64,000 nt of DNA, from assembly GCF_000760295.1 (NCBI RefSeq), contig NZ_JNBA01000012.1, forward strand, positions 1 through 64,000, written 5' to 3'. Numbering within the stretch: the first letter of the stretch is position 1; each line of letters starts with the position of its first letter. This DNA is from Prochlorococcus sp. MIT 0701. Lineage in GTDB: Bacteria; Cyanobacteriota; Cyanobacteriia; PCC-6307; Cyanobiaceae. This document shows positions 54,633 through 63,882 of this stretch, in pieces. The notes under the pieces are model-generated. The model was given only the letters and a program-made list of their open reading frames with translations, did not search any database and was not told the DNA's origin. The position numbers and the translations under genes are program-made.

Positions 54633-55802
54633 ATGATCCCCAACCCGTCAAACGCCAATGCCGTGGTTGTTGTCGGAGGCGGATTTGCAGGGCTAACGAC
54701 CGCGCTCGCTCTCAGCCACTGCCAACCTCGCCCCCCCATCGTGCTGATTGAACCGCGCCAGCGGTTCGTCTTTCTCCCCTTACTTTACGAACTCTTGAGT
54801 GGAGAGCTTCAGGCTTGGGAAGTCGCACCTCCGTATCACTCTCTACTCAGTCAACGCGGTATTGCCCTTCTCGAAGACAGGGTTGAAAGCATCGACACCA
54901 AAGCAAAAACGGTCACCACCAGCTCAGGGCTCAAGCTCAACTACGCACAACTGGTACTCAGCACTGGCTCAACTCCAACAGATTTCGCCATTCCAGGGGT
55001 CCGTAAACACGCCCTGATGTTTCACCGTCTAAGCGACGTTGAAGTGCTGCGACAACGAATTAAAGAACTTCAATTACGTAAAAATCCTCGTCAGGCCCTT
55101 GTGATTGTTGGAGCGGGTCCAACTGGCGTGGAACTGGCATGCAAGCTGGCAGATCTCCTTGACGGTGCTGCTGAACTCCACCTCATTGAGCTTGGCGAAA
55201 GGGTTCTGCCCAGTGCGAAAGCCTTCAACCAAGAACAAGCCGAGCGAGCACTCAACGAACGTGGTGTTCACGTTCATTTACTCACGCAAGTTCGAGCAAT
55301 CTCGACAGATCAGGTTGAACTCCTAAGCAAACAAAAGGAACCTGCCATAAGTTCAGCAATAACGCACAGTGGTCTTGTTTGGACAGCCGGCACAAGACCG
55401 GTCATACCAGCACTCAGCCCCGACTTTGTCCTTACCGAAGCAAGACTGCCTATCGATTCGTGCCTACAAGTGATCGGACTCAGTGATGTGCTTGGCATTG
55501 GCGATGCCACTTACAACAAAGACCACTCCTGGCCGTCCACAGCCCAGGTGGCACTTCAACAAGGGGAGATCGCCGCTCGAAACGTGATCGCACTACGAAC
55601 CAGCAGTCCTCTCCAGCCTTTTGAATTTAAGGATTTTGGCGAAATGCTCAGCCTGGGAGTAGGAGAAGCCTCCCTCACCGGCATGGGTTTCACACTCGCA
55701 GGCCCTCTGGCTTTCCAAATTCGTCGGGGTGCCTATCTAACAAAACTACCTGGATTGTCTCTAGGCCTGCGCTCAGGCGGGGCCTGGCTGCTCGGACATT
55801 GA
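54633..55802 (+). CDS. NDH-2-type NAD(P)H-quinone oxidoreductase (NdbB-like)
   Basis: 389 aa from the ATG at 54633 (MIPNPSNANAVVVVGGGFAG). FAD Rossmann motif VVVGGGFAGLTTALAL, second nucleotide motif IVGAGPTGVELACKLADLL, and FAD-binding GIGDATYNKDHSWPSTAQVA. LPLLYELLSGELQAWEVAPP is the NDH-2 quinone-side segment. It passes electrons from NAD(P)H to the plastoquinone pool, or reduces demethylphylloquinone as NdbB does. No clear membrane span, so attachment is peripheral. The hflX TTG start overlaps its stop. Confidence 0.88.
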   Translation: MIPNPSNANAVVVVGGGFAGLTTALALSHCQPRPPIVLIEPRQRFVFLPLLYELLSGELQAWEVAPPYHSLLSQRGIALLEDRVESIDTKAKTVTTSSGLKLNYAQLVLSTGSTPTDFAIPGVRKHALMFHRLSDVEVLRQRIKELQLRKNPRQALVIVGAGPTGVELACKLADLLDGAAELHLIELGERVLPSAKAFNQEQAERALNERGVHVHLLTQVRAISTDQVELLSKQKEPAISSAITHSGLVWTAGTRPVIPALSPDFVLTEARLPIDSCLQVIGLSDVLGIGDATYNKDHSWPSTAQVALQQGEIAARNVIALRTSSPLQPFEFKDFGEMLSLGVGEASLTGMGFTLAGPLAFQIRRGAYLTKLPGLSLGLRSGGAWLLGH

Positions 55803-57475
55803 AACAAGCCCACCTAGCTGGTCGCACCAAAGGACTACGCCCTTCACAACAAAGACAATTAGAACGCCTCAGCCACCGCCGGCATCCCGAAAGGGAAGGC
55901 GCCGATCAGCTGACCCTGGAACGCCTAGCAGAACAGGCGCTTGAGCTATGCCAACCACTCCATTTAGTGCTGGATAGCCGTGGATTGTGCCGCCTTCTTT
56001 GGGTCGGTCCTCTCGATGGATCCGGCCAACTTCTCGCCCATCTTCCTGAATCACCCCGTCGCAAGACCGCCGGATGGCGCTTAATCAGCTGCTCTCTGAC
56101 GCTTCAGCGAAACAACCTCAGGCCAGACCAACATGATGCAATCGTGGCACTCGATCTAGCACCGAACTCCTGGCTACGTTTTGCCCCCACAGCAGATCGA
56201 GGAGGTCACAGGATTGCTGCCCTCTGGCAACCAGATCCCAAGGAGATCTCGGGATGGAGCTTGATCGAAGCCAACGGACTAAGCGAGCTCTGCCAATACA
56301 GCCAAGGATCAACCCCCAAGCCAGAAGTAAACCCCCGACCATCAAAGGACGGTAAGGAACGGGTCCTACTACTTACCCTTACTGGACCAGAGCAAAGCCG
56401 CAGCGAACGCGACCTTGCTGAGCTCGAGGGGTTGGTGCGCAGTGCAGGGGGGCATCCTGTAGCAGTTGTGCGACAAAAGCAGGGTGCTGCTAACCCTCAG
56501 ACCCTCTGGGGCAAGGGGAAACTACAAGAGGCCGCCTTGGAAGTTAGGCGACATAACGCTTCTCTAGTGATCACAGACCGTGAGCTAAGTCCTGTTCAAG
56601 TCAGGAATCTGGAGCGATATCTCGACTGCCCTGTCATGGATCGCAGTGAATTAATCCTAGACATCTTTGCCCAGCGCGCCTCTAGTGCAGCAGGCCGCCT
56701 TCAAGTGGAACTAGCCCAACTTCGCTATCGCATGCCAAGGCTGATGGGGCGAGGTCGCAGCCTATCCCGTCAGGGAGGTGGCATCGGCACACGCGGACCC
56801 GGCGAGACCCAGCTCGAGAAAGACCGGCGTGCCATTACAAGACGCATCGAACACTTGTTATGTGAGGTAAGGCAACTGCAAAACCATCGCGCCCGACTTC
56901 GCAACCGCCGGGAAGGTCTGCCAAGGGTGGCACTCGTGGGTTATACCAATGCGGGGAAATCATCCCTACTCAATGCTCTCTGCAGTCGAAACGAGCACAG
57001 CAAAGTGCTGGCAGAGAACAAACTGTTTGCAACCTTGGATCCAACCACCCGACGATTCTTGATTCCTCAGACAGGTGGAAAACCCCTTGAGCTTCTAATC
57101 ACAGACACTGTGGGCTTCATCCGTGAACTGCCAGCGCCATTAGTGGAAGCCTTTCGGGCCACTTTGGAGGAAACTCTTGAAGCCGATCTCCTCCTAGTGG
57201 TGGTGGACTTATCAGACACAGACTGGCAAGCCCAACTAGACACAGTGCATCAGTTGCTTAATTCCCTTGGCGCAGAATCAATCCGGCAGGTGGTAGCCAA
57301 TCAAATTGACCGCTGTGACAGCAGTGCCCTTGAGACAATCCGCAGCATCGACCCGAAGGTGATTTATCTCTCCGCTGCCTCAGGTGCCGGGCTGCAAGGA
57401 CTCAAACACTGGCTGAAGGACCAATTCTGGGGTCGCAGAGCAGAATCGGCCCCTCTGCATTCTGCAAACAACTAA
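55799..57475 (+). CDS. hflX: Ribosome-associated GTPase HflX
   Basis: 558 aa from a TTG start overlapping the previous stop (TTGA). The N-terminal ~190 residues are an extension (LERLSHRRHPEREGADQLTL). The HflX domain follows with ALEVRRHNASLVITDRELSP and GTRGPGETQLEKDRR, then the G domain: G1 VALVGYTNAGKSSLLNAL, G3 ITDTVGFIRELPAPLVEAF and G4 VANQIDRCD (N-Q-x-D rather than N-K-x-D). HflX splits stalled or heat-damaged ribosomes. The N-K-x-D to N-Q-x-D change and the extension are typical of some cyanobacterial forms. Part of a long plus-strand gene run. Confidence 0.95.
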   Translation: MKQAHLAGRTKGLRPSQQRQLERLSHRRHPEREGADQLTLERLAEQALELCQPLHLVLDSRGLCRLLWVGPLDGSGQLLAHLPESPRRKTAGWRLISCSLTLQRNNLRPDQHDAIVALDLAPNSWLRFAPTADRGGHRIAALWQPDPKEISGWSLIEANGLSELCQYSQGSTPKPEVNPRPSKDGKERVLLLTLTGPEQSRSERDLAELEGLVRSAGGHPVAVVRQKQGAANPQTLWGKGKLQEAALEVRRHNASLVITDRELSPVQVRNLERYLDCPVMDRSELILDIFAQRASSAAGRLQVELAQLRYRMPRLMGRGRSLSRQGGGIGTRGPGETQLEKDRRAITRRIEHLLCEVRQLQNHRARLRNRREGLPRVALVGYTNAGKSSLLNALCSRNEHSKVLAENKLFATLDPTTRRFLIPQTGGKPLELLITDTVGFIRELPAPLVEAFRATLEETLEADLLLVVVDLSDTDWQAQLDTVHQLLNSLGAESIRQVVANQIDRCDSSALETIRSIDPKVIYLSAASGAGLQGLKHWLKDQFWGRRAESAPLHSANN

Positions 57476-57477
57476 CT

Positions 57478-59298
57478 ATGGCTGTGCTGAGCACCGCTAT
57501 TCAAAACCCCCAAGCCCTCATCACCCTGGCGGTGTTGTTGCTGGCGGTGGTGCTTTTCATCAGCGGTGCCCTAGCCCCTGAACTCACTGGCCTGCTGAGT
57601 ATGGCACTGCTGATGGCCACAGGTGTCCTAACTCCCCAACAAGCCCTGGCGGGATTTGGCAGACCTGCCCTAATTACGCTGATGGGCCTGTTCGCCGTCT
57701 CTGCAGCCTTATTCCGCAGTGGTGCCCTGGATCGCGTGCGCGAATTGATCGCATCCGAGCGCATTCGCAGCCCACGCCGGTTGATTGCCTTGTTGGGCCT
57801 AGTGGTCGCTCCCATTTCGAGTGTCCTCCCAAACACACCCGTCGTCGCCTCGTTGCTACCTGTCATCGAAGCCTGGTGTCATCGACGCCGAATCTCTCCT
57901 TCTAAGGTCCTGCTGCCACTATCATTCGCCGCGCTTTTCGGCAGCACACTCACACTGCTGGGGAGTTCAGTGAATCTGCTGGTCAGTGACATCAGCGAGC
58001 AACTGGGCAATGGATCTCTAGAACTGTTCAGCTTCACAGCCATCGGCGTGCCGATCTGGCTCGCCGGAACCACCTATCTAATGCTTGCCCCTCAGGCCCT
58101 GTTGCCAGACCGTGGCAGCAACAGCGATGAACTAGGAGACAACAAAGACCAGACCGGTTACTTCACAGAGGTCACCATCCCTCAGAACTCTCAACTGGTA
58201 GGACAATCCCTGCACAACAGTCGTTTACAACGTCGTTTTGATGTAGACGTGCTGGAACTGCAAAGAGGTCGAGAACGACTCCTACCGCCCCTGGCTGATC
58301 GCAGACTTGAACCTGGCGACCGACTTCTCCTCAGGGTCACCCGCGCAGACCTACTACGTCTCCAACAAGAACACAACGTACAGCTAGCAACAAGAGAGTC
58401 GATCGCTCCCTCCTCACTTTCCCCATCTGGCCTCGGCGAAGGGCAAAGAACTGTGGAAGTACTCCTACCGGCAGGCTCAACTTTGGCTGGTGCAAATCTG
58501 CGGGAACTGCGATTTCGGCAACGCCACAACGCCACAGTTCTTGCTCTCAGGCGTGGTCAGCAAACAGTGCAAGAGCGTCTTGGACAAGCTGTACTACGCG
58601 AAGGCGATGTCTTACTGCTGCAAGCCCCACTGGACTCCATTCGCGGACTGCAAGCCAGCAATGATTTGCTGGTCCTTGATCAGCTGGAAAACGACCTGCC
58701 CACAGTGCGCCGCAAACCACTGACCATCGCCATTGCTTTGGCCATGCTGATCATGCCAACAGTGACGGCCCTGCCACTGGTGGCAGCGGTCCTACTTGCT
58801 GCAGTCGCGATGGTGGCAGGAGGATGCCTTCGTCCAGGGGAACTTCAGCGATCAATTCGACTCGATGTGATTCTGCTGCTGGGGTCGCTCTCCAGCTTCA
58901 GCGTGGCAATGCAGAAAACCGGCCTGGCAGATGCTCTGGCAAGCAGCTTTGAAACCTTGCTGAATGACTGGTCCAACTACTTAGCCTTACTAGTCATCTT
59001 TCTGGTCACCACGCTCCTCACCCAGGTGATGAGCCCAGCCGCATCCGTTGCACTACTTGTCCCAGTGGCCATCCAACTCGCACCTGGACTAGACCTTGTA
59101 CCCAATGCACTGGTCTTCACCGTGCTATTTGGTGCAAGCCAGTCTTTTCTGACACCAATGGGGCATCAGACAAACCTGATGGTGTTCGGTCCTGGGCGTT
59201 ATCGATTTCTGGATGTAACCCGTTACGGAGCTGGCCTAACGGCCCTGATGACCGTGATGATTCCTGGGCTGATCCTTTGGCATTTCGGCGGATCTTGA
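57478..59298 (+). CDS. SLC13-type permease with two RCK-C domains
   Basis: 606 aa. N-terminal membrane block (VLLLAVVLFISGALAPELTG; ISSVLPNTPVVASLLPVIEA; LLPLSFAALFGSTLTLLGSS), then two cytoplasmic TrkA-C/RCK-C-like domains (VTIPQNSQLVGQSLHNSRLQ; VLLPAGSTLAGANLRELRFR), then the second membrane block with LLTQVMSPAASVALLVPVAI. This is the SLC13/DASS (sodium:sulfate or carboxylate) architecture with an internal ligand-sensing pair. Substrate unknown; sulfate is plausible in marine cyanobacteria. It starts 2 bases after hflX and is followed by the ktr genes. Confidence 0.88.
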   Translation: MAVLSTAIQNPQALITLAVLLLAVVLFISGALAPELTGLLSMALLMATGVLTPQQALAGFGRPALITLMGLFAVSAALFRSGALDRVRELIASERIRSPRRLIALLGLVVAPISSVLPNTPVVASLLPVIEAWCHRRRISPSKVLLPLSFAALFGSTLTLLGSSVNLLVSDISEQLGNGSLELFSFTAIGVPIWLAGTTYLMLAPQALLPDRGSNSDELGDNKDQTGYFTEVTIPQNSQLVGQSLHNSRLQRRFDVDVLELQRGRERLLPPLADRRLEPGDRLLLRVTRADLLRLQQEHNVQLATRESIAPSSLSPSGLGEGQRTVEVLLPAGSTLAGANLRELRFRQRHNATVLALRRGQQTVQERLGQAVLREGDVLLLQAPLDSIRGLQASNDLLVLDQLENDLPTVRRKPLTIAIALAMLIMPTVTALPLVAAVLLAAVAMVAGGCLRPGELQRSIRLDVILLLGSLSSFSVAMQKTGLADALASSFETLLNDWSNYLALLVIFLVTTLLTQVMSPAASVALLVPVAIQLAPGLDLVPNALVFTVLFGASQSFLTPMGHQTNLMVFGPGRYRFLDVTRYGAGLTALMTVMIPGLILWHFGGS

Positions 59299-59403
59299 AT
59301 ACAGCAGAACTGTGCCAGCATTTGCAGAATCTGGTTCTATCCGTCTGGGGAGCATCCTCAGTACAACCTTTGACTCTCGTCGCGATAAAGCGGTAACCCA
59401 TCG

Positions 59404-60807
59404 GTGCCATTTCCTAAAGCCGTCCATCGCACTCAGGATTTGTACCGTCGCCTAACGGTTCCTCAATTCACTGTGGTCACAGGTTTACTGGTGATCACGG
59501 CTGGAACTCTGATCCTCGCCACTCCGGTCTGCTCCAACGCCAAGGTGGGCTTGTGGGAGGCACTGTTCACGGCGACCTCAGCCGTGACCGTGACTGGACT
59601 TTGCATTATTGATATCGGCCAAGATCTAACCAACGTTGGCCAGGGGGTTCTTGCAGCGATGATCCTTGCAGGTGGACTTGGGCTGATGGCTATCACCACC
59701 TTCTTACAAGGTTTTGTGGTTCGCGGAACTGAACTGAGATGCAGGCTTGATCGAGGCAAAACCCTCGATGAATTCGGGGTTGGCGGCGTAGGCACGACTT
59801 TTCGAGGCATTGCCCTCACCGCAACAGTGCTGATCCTGATTGGCGCGATCGTGCTCTACATCTTTGGCTTCAATGACATCACCAACCATGGAGACCGACT
59901 GTGGGCTGCACTTTTTCACAGCATCTCTGCCTATAACAACGCTGGCTTCGGCCTCTGGTCTGACAGCCTGGAGCACTACCGCAGCAATGCGGTAGTCAAT
60001 AGCGTGATCATCGTACTGATCGTTCTGGGCGGGCTGGGATGGAGAGTCACCAGTGATCTCTGGAGCAATCGCAAACAGCTACAACGCCGCAACCTCAGCC
60101 TGCATACCCGTCTGGTCATTCGCACATCCCTGATCCTGATCCTGATGGGAACAGTCGGGCTAGTGATCACTGAATCACTAAGCCAAGACCACTTCCTCTC
60201 AAGCATCGGTTGGTCTGAGCGACTGATGAGCTCGCTATTCGGATCTATCAGTGCCAGAACCGCTGGATTTACCACCGTGAACCTCTCTCTCGAGAGCATT
60301 TCCGATTCAGGGCTACTTCTGCTAATGGCGCTGATGTTCATTGGAGCTAGTCCCGGAGGTACAGGCGGTGGCATCAAAACCACCACCCTGGCCGCCTTAA
60401 TGGCCGCCACCCGTTCAACCCTGCGTGGCCATGACGATGTCGTCATCCGTAATCGTCAGATTTCCGACAAGGTGGTCTTGAAAGCCGTCGGCATCACAGT
60501 GGCATCCATGCTTTTCGTGCTTGTGATGGCCTTATTGCTGGGTATGTCCAGCAGCCTGAATGGAGAGGAAGCCTTCACCTTTCTAGAGATGTTATTCACA
60601 TGCATTTCAGCCTTTGCCACTGTGGGGTTCGATGTTGGCGTCACCCAGAATTTGAGTCATTTCGGACAACTCGTGCTGATCGTCGGCATGTTTGTGGGAC
60701 GACTCGGCATCCTTCTGCTGCTCAGCGCAATCTGGGAAGCCGTCAACAAAGATCGGCTCCACCGTCAAAATCGCATCGGCTATCCGCGAGAAGATCTTTA
60801 TGTCTGA
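59404..60807 (+). CDS. ktrB: Ktr/Trk-type K+ channel-transporter subunit
   Basis: 467 aa from a GTG start (VPFPKAVHRTQDLYRRLTVP). Selectivity-filter-like loops: TATSAVTVTGLCIIDIG, SAYNNAGFGLWSD, SARTAGFTTVNLS and SAFATVGFDVG, one per MPM repeat, with the glycine residues (T-G-L, A-G-F, A-G-F, V-G-F). This is the KtrB/TrkH core and, with KtrA, forms Na+-dependent K+ uptake in cyanobacteria. It is close to the ktrA gene (24 bases). Consistent with osmotic and pH homeostasis in seawater. Confidence 0.93.
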   Translation: MPFPKAVHRTQDLYRRLTVPQFTVVTGLLVITAGTLILATPVCSNAKVGLWEALFTATSAVTVTGLCIIDIGQDLTNVGQGVLAAMILAGGLGLMAITTFLQGFVVRGTELRCRLDRGKTLDEFGVGGVGTTFRGIALTATVLILIGAIVLYIFGFNDITNHGDRLWAALFHSISAYNNAGFGLWSDSLEHYRSNAVVNSVIIVLIVLGGLGWRVTSDLWSNRKQLQRRNLSLHTRLVIRTSLILILMGTVGLVITESLSQDHFLSSIGWSERLMSSLFGSISARTAGFTTVNLSLESISDSGLLLLMALMFIGASPGGTGGGIKTTTLAALMAATRSTLRGHDDVVIRNRQISDKVVLKAVGITVASMLFVLVMALLLGMSSSLNGEEAFTFLEMLFTCISAFATVGFDVGVTQNLSHFGQLVLIVGMFVGRLGILLLLSAIWEAVNKDRLHRQNRIGYPREDLYV

Positions 60808-60831
60808 ACTTTGGTTTGCTGAGAAAGCACA

Positions 60832-61536
60832 ATGAAAGAGTGGTGGAACTGGTCACCCCAACAAGGCACCCCTCAGCTCGGCTTTGCGGTAGTGGGAGTA
60901 GGGCGCTTCGGGAGCGCTGTCTGTCGTGAACTCATGCAAAACGGTGCAGACGTGCTGGCGGTTGACCGCTCAGAACGATCTATCGAAGAGCTACGACAAC
61001 TGGAGCCATCGATCGAAGCAAGAGTTGTGGACTGCACTGACGAGGAATCGATGCGAGAAGCAGGTGTACTCGAAATGGGCACCGTTGTCGTGGGCATCAG
61101 CGAGCCGATCGAAGCAAGCATCACAACCACGCTGATCGCCAAGGACAGCGAGGGCAGCAAAGTGCAACAGGTGATTGCCCGAGCCACCAGTGACCTACAC
61201 GAAAAGATGTTGAAGCGGGTTGGCGCTGATCGGGTGGTCTTCCCCTCGAGGATGCAGGGGGAGCGGCTAGGACTTGAATTAGTGCGGCCCAACCTGATGG
61301 AACGCCTGGAACTTGATGACCAAACCTGCATCGAAGAAATCAAGGTTCCCGATCTGTTTGTTGGACATTCCCTACGAGACCTCAACCTACGCAAGAACTA
61401 CCTGGTAAACGTTCTGGCAGCTGGCCCAGCCAAGGGACTGCACGTCAACCCTCCCGCAACGTATGTGCTCGAAAAAGAGCATGTGCTTGTCGTCATGGGA
61501 TTGGTTGACGACCTCAAGAAACTTCCCAAAACCTGA
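60832..61536 (+). CDS. ktrA: Ktr/Trk regulatory NAD-binding subunit
   Basis: 234 aa. RCK-N Rossmann fold FAVVGVGRFGSAVCRELMQN with D-R-S-E-R-S-I-E at the end of strand 2, and RVVDCTDEESMREAGV. A C-terminal RCK-C domain follows (IEEIKVPDLFVGHSLRDLNL). KtrA rings gate KtrB in response to nucleotides. It is next to ktrB, as usual. The start at 60832 is at MKEWWNWSPQQGTP. Confidence 0.95.
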   Translation: MKEWWNWSPQQGTPQLGFAVVGVGRFGSAVCRELMQNGADVLAVDRSERSIEELRQLEPSIEARVVDCTDEESMREAGVLEMGTVVVGISEPIEASITTTLIAKDSEGSKVQQVIARATSDLHEKMLKRVGADRVVFPSRMQGERLGLELVRPNLMERLELDDQTCIEEIKVPDLFVGHSLRDLNLRKNYLVNVLAAGPAKGLHVNPPATYVLEKEHVLVVMGLVDDLKKLPKT

Positions 61537-61541
61537 CTTCA

Positions 61542-62681
61542 ATGCGCGTACTGGGGCTGATGAGCGGCACCAGTGCTGATGGTGTTGATGCAGTACTGGC
61601 TGAGTTCAGTGGTTCACCGGCTGAACCAAAATGGTCTCTACTGAATCTTGTCTGCACCCCCTACCCAGAGGATCTTCGTCAAACAGTTGTTAACGCAGGA
61701 CAAGGCATCAGGCTCAATAGCCGTGAATGGCTCGAGCTATCTGAGTCCATTACCGAGGTTCATGCTCAAGCTGCTCTGGCCTGTGACCCCAGCGCACAAG
61801 CTGAACTCGTGGGCTCTCACGGTCAGACTGTTTGGCATCGTCCTCCTCACAAGAATCATCGCGGCGCCAGTTGGCAAATCCTGCAAGCCCCTCTACTGGC
61901 TGAACTGCTCAAGCGCCCTGTTGTTCATGACTTCCGAGCCGCAGACCTGGCGCTAGGAGGCCAAGGCGCACCTTTGGTACCGATGGCTGATGCCGCACTG
62001 CTAGGTCGAGTAGGGGGCTGGCGTGGGGTGCTCAATCTTGGAGGGATTGCCAATCTCACCCTGATTCCTCCCCGCAGCGGTCCGGATCGCCTTGCTTCAG
62101 TTCTGGGCTGGGATTGCGGCCCAGCCAACAGCTTGATAGATCTTGCTGTCCAACAGATCAGCAAAGGCAAGCTTGCCTTTGATCATGATGGAATCATCGC
62201 TGCCAGTGGGCATCCGCATACGACCACGATCGAACGCTGGCTGAAGGAACCTTTCTTCCAACTCCCTCCTCCCAAATCAACAGGCCGGGAGCAATTTGGT
62301 CTAGCCGATCTAGAGCAGCGCCTAGAGGAACTCCCCAAGCTGTCGACGGCCAATCGTGTCGCCACATTGACAGCTTTCAGCGCAGCCGTTGTGGCACAGG
62401 ATCTGGACAATCTGCGCATTAGAAATCTGGTTGGCCCCCTGGAACTCATTGTTGCTGGTGGAGGAAGCCGAAATCCTGTGCTGATGAACGAACTGAGACA
62501 ACGCTGCCGTGGCATGCGACTCCTCAATAGCGATGAGCTGGGCCTCAGCGCTGAAGCCCGAGAAGGTCTGGCCTTTGCATTACTGGCCTGGTGGCATTAC
62601 CTCCAGCACCCAGGCAACGCTCCTGCCATAACAGGGGCCAAGCGTGCGGCAGTTCTTGGTGTGAGAGCTGATCCAGCCTGA
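61542..62681 (+). CDS. anmK: Anhydro-N-acetylmuramic acid kinase
   Basis: 379 aa: MRVLGLMSGTSADGVDAVLA (phosphate-1), GSHGQTVWHRP, VVHDFRAADLALGGQGAPLV and VLNLGGIANLTLIP, and the sugar/adenosine segment LIVAGGGSRNPVLMNEL. It phosphorylates anhMurNAc released in peptidoglycan recycling to MurNAc-6-P. The gene follows ktrA by 5 bases and so belongs to the same run. MurQ is not in the window. Confidence 0.96.
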   Translation: MRVLGLMSGTSADGVDAVLAEFSGSPAEPKWSLLNLVCTPYPEDLRQTVVNAGQGIRLNSREWLELSESITEVHAQAALACDPSAQAELVGSHGQTVWHRPPHKNHRGASWQILQAPLLAELLKRPVVHDFRAADLALGGQGAPLVPMADAALLGRVGGWRGVLNLGGIANLTLIPPRSGPDRLASVLGWDCGPANSLIDLAVQQISKGKLAFDHDGIIAASGHPHTTTIERWLKEPFFQLPPPKSTGREQFGLADLEQRLEELPKLSTANRVATLTAFSAAVVAQDLDNLRIRNLVGPLELIVAGGGSRNPVLMNELRQRCRGMRLLNSDELGLSAEAREGLAFALLAWWHYLQHPGNAPAITGAKRAAVLGVRADPA

Positions 62682-62723
62682 TTCGCCAAGAAGTTCATTG
62701 AAGAACCACTAAGACCACCAAGC

Positions 62724-63023
62724 TCAAGAAGGGCGATAGAGACGGAGACGGCGCGGCGCGCCTCTTAAACGCCTGGGCTGTTGAGCTTCAAGAGCAGATC
62801 GAAAGCCTTCTGTACTCGCTAGCGATGGGGCTGAAACGACCGAACTCTGCTCCTGCTCGTAACGCTGAATACCCTGCTGAATAAGCACTTTGGCCATATT
62901 GCTAACGGTGCGGGACTCAAGCTCGGCAAGAGCTGTGAGGCGCACACAAAGCTCTTCAGGCAACACAACCTGGACTCTCGGAGACTTGGGCTTCCCACTG
63001 GATGAGGTTTGACGGGTAGCCAC
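62724..63023 (-). CDS. Ribbon-helix-helix (CopG-like) DNA-binding protein
   Basis: 99 aa from the GTG at 63023 (VATRQTSSSGKPKSPRVQVV); earlier starts give a hydrophobic N-terminus unlike the family. The core SPRVQVVLPEELCVRLTALA followed by LESRTVSNMAKVLIQQGIQR is a good ribbon-helix-helix motif. The C-terminus is basic (RRLRGAPRRLRLYR). It could be an antitoxin or a stand-alone repressor, but no partner toxin is adjacent. Its target is unknown. Confidence 0.65.
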   Translation of the reverse strand: MATRQTSSSGKPKSPRVQVVLPEELCVRLTALAELESRTVSNMAKVLIQQGIQRYEQEQSSVVSAPSLASTEGFRSALEAQQPRRLRGAPRRLRLYRPS

Positions 63024-63230
63024 GACCCTAAAAAAGTAAGTGCTACTTAGAAGTGTACAGAGGTGTGCAAGGATAGTATCCAGCACTATGCTGAGACCAC
63101 AGTTCGGAATGGTCTATTCCGATGGCCCAGTTCAACACTTCCATGGTCCGTCGAAATACCTAATGCTTTTTCAGCCCTAAAACTCAAGTACCCCCTCATT
63201 CGACTAACAGCCAGACACCAGGATTGCCCC

Positions 63231-63590
63231 ATGGACCAACCCACCCTTCCAACCTCAACTCGCTTCAATCCAACTCAACAATCCAACAGCCCTATCCAAT
63301 CCAACAGCCCTGTCAAGCCAAACAGCCGGATCAAATCAAGCAAGGGTCGGCGTTTAAGCCGAAGCCAAGAAAATAGCGATGTGCTGGTATCAGCTGTAAT
63401 CAGCAGCTATCTGCTCACACATCTCCATCAAGTCTTGCAAAGGGCGGAATACAGCGCCGTTCAGGACGGACGCGAATCCCAGGCCGCAAATTTCGCCCAA
63501 CTGCGCAAAGTCCTCTGCATGGATGCCCGCAGCATGAAAGACGCATCGGCAACAGGCATGGCAGAAATTGATGTGGAGCAAGCAGCATGA
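63231..63590 (+). CDS. Small hypothetical protein with N/S/P-rich N-terminus
   Basis: 119 aa from the ATG at 63231. The first ~40 residues are made of imperfect repeats of the type QSNSPIQSNSPV and are probably disordered; the later part is helical (NSDVLVSAVISSYLLTHLHQ; VQDGRESQAANFAQLRKVLC). No recognised family. It has a small nucleotide repeat (ccaatccaacagccctatccaat-like, near 63280-63330). It ends 61 bases before the Nif11-like gene, and the two might be co-transcribed. Confidence 0.5.
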   Translation: MDQPTLPTSTRFNPTQQSNSPIQSNSPVKPNSRIKSSKGRRLSRSQENSDVLVSAVISSYLLTHLHQVLQRAEYSAVQDGRESQAANFAQLRKVLCMDARSMKDASATGMAEIDVEQAA

Positions 63591-63651
63591 AGCAAGAATC
63601 AGGTCAAATCACTTCAGGCTGAATACAGTTCCAACAGACTCTTCCCTTCTG

Positions 63652-63882
63652 ATGAGCAGCAACGCTGCAGTGCTCTACGAACGTATTCAGAACGATCCCG
63701 GACACACCAAAGCCTTATTTCGGCAGGCACTCCAAGATCCTCAGGGAGCCTTGAAGGCAATCTGCGATCTGGGGCACAGCATGGGACTCCCTGTCACGCT
63801 TGACGAAGTAAAAGCACACTTGGCCAGCCTTGATGACGCTGACACCAAGCAATGGCTCGTCAAGGCCCGGGGGGGACTTTAA
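63652..63882 (+). CDS. Nif11-like short protein
   Basis: 76 aa from the ATG at 63652 (MSSNAAVLYERIQNDPGHTK). The pattern of a first helix, A-L-F-R-Q-A-L-Q-D-P, then A-I-C-D-L-G-H-S-M-G-L-P-V-T-L-D-E-V resembles the Nif11 leader family. There is no double-glycine site and the short tail (TKQWLVKARGGL) has no cysteine, so it is not a lanthipeptide precursor. It is weaker than the protein at 8119. The final ~120 bases of the window contain no gene that I can see. Confidence 0.4.
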   Translation: MSSNAAVLYERIQNDPGHTKALFRQALQDPQGALKAICDLGHSMGLPVTLDEVKAHLASLDDADTKQWLVKARGGL

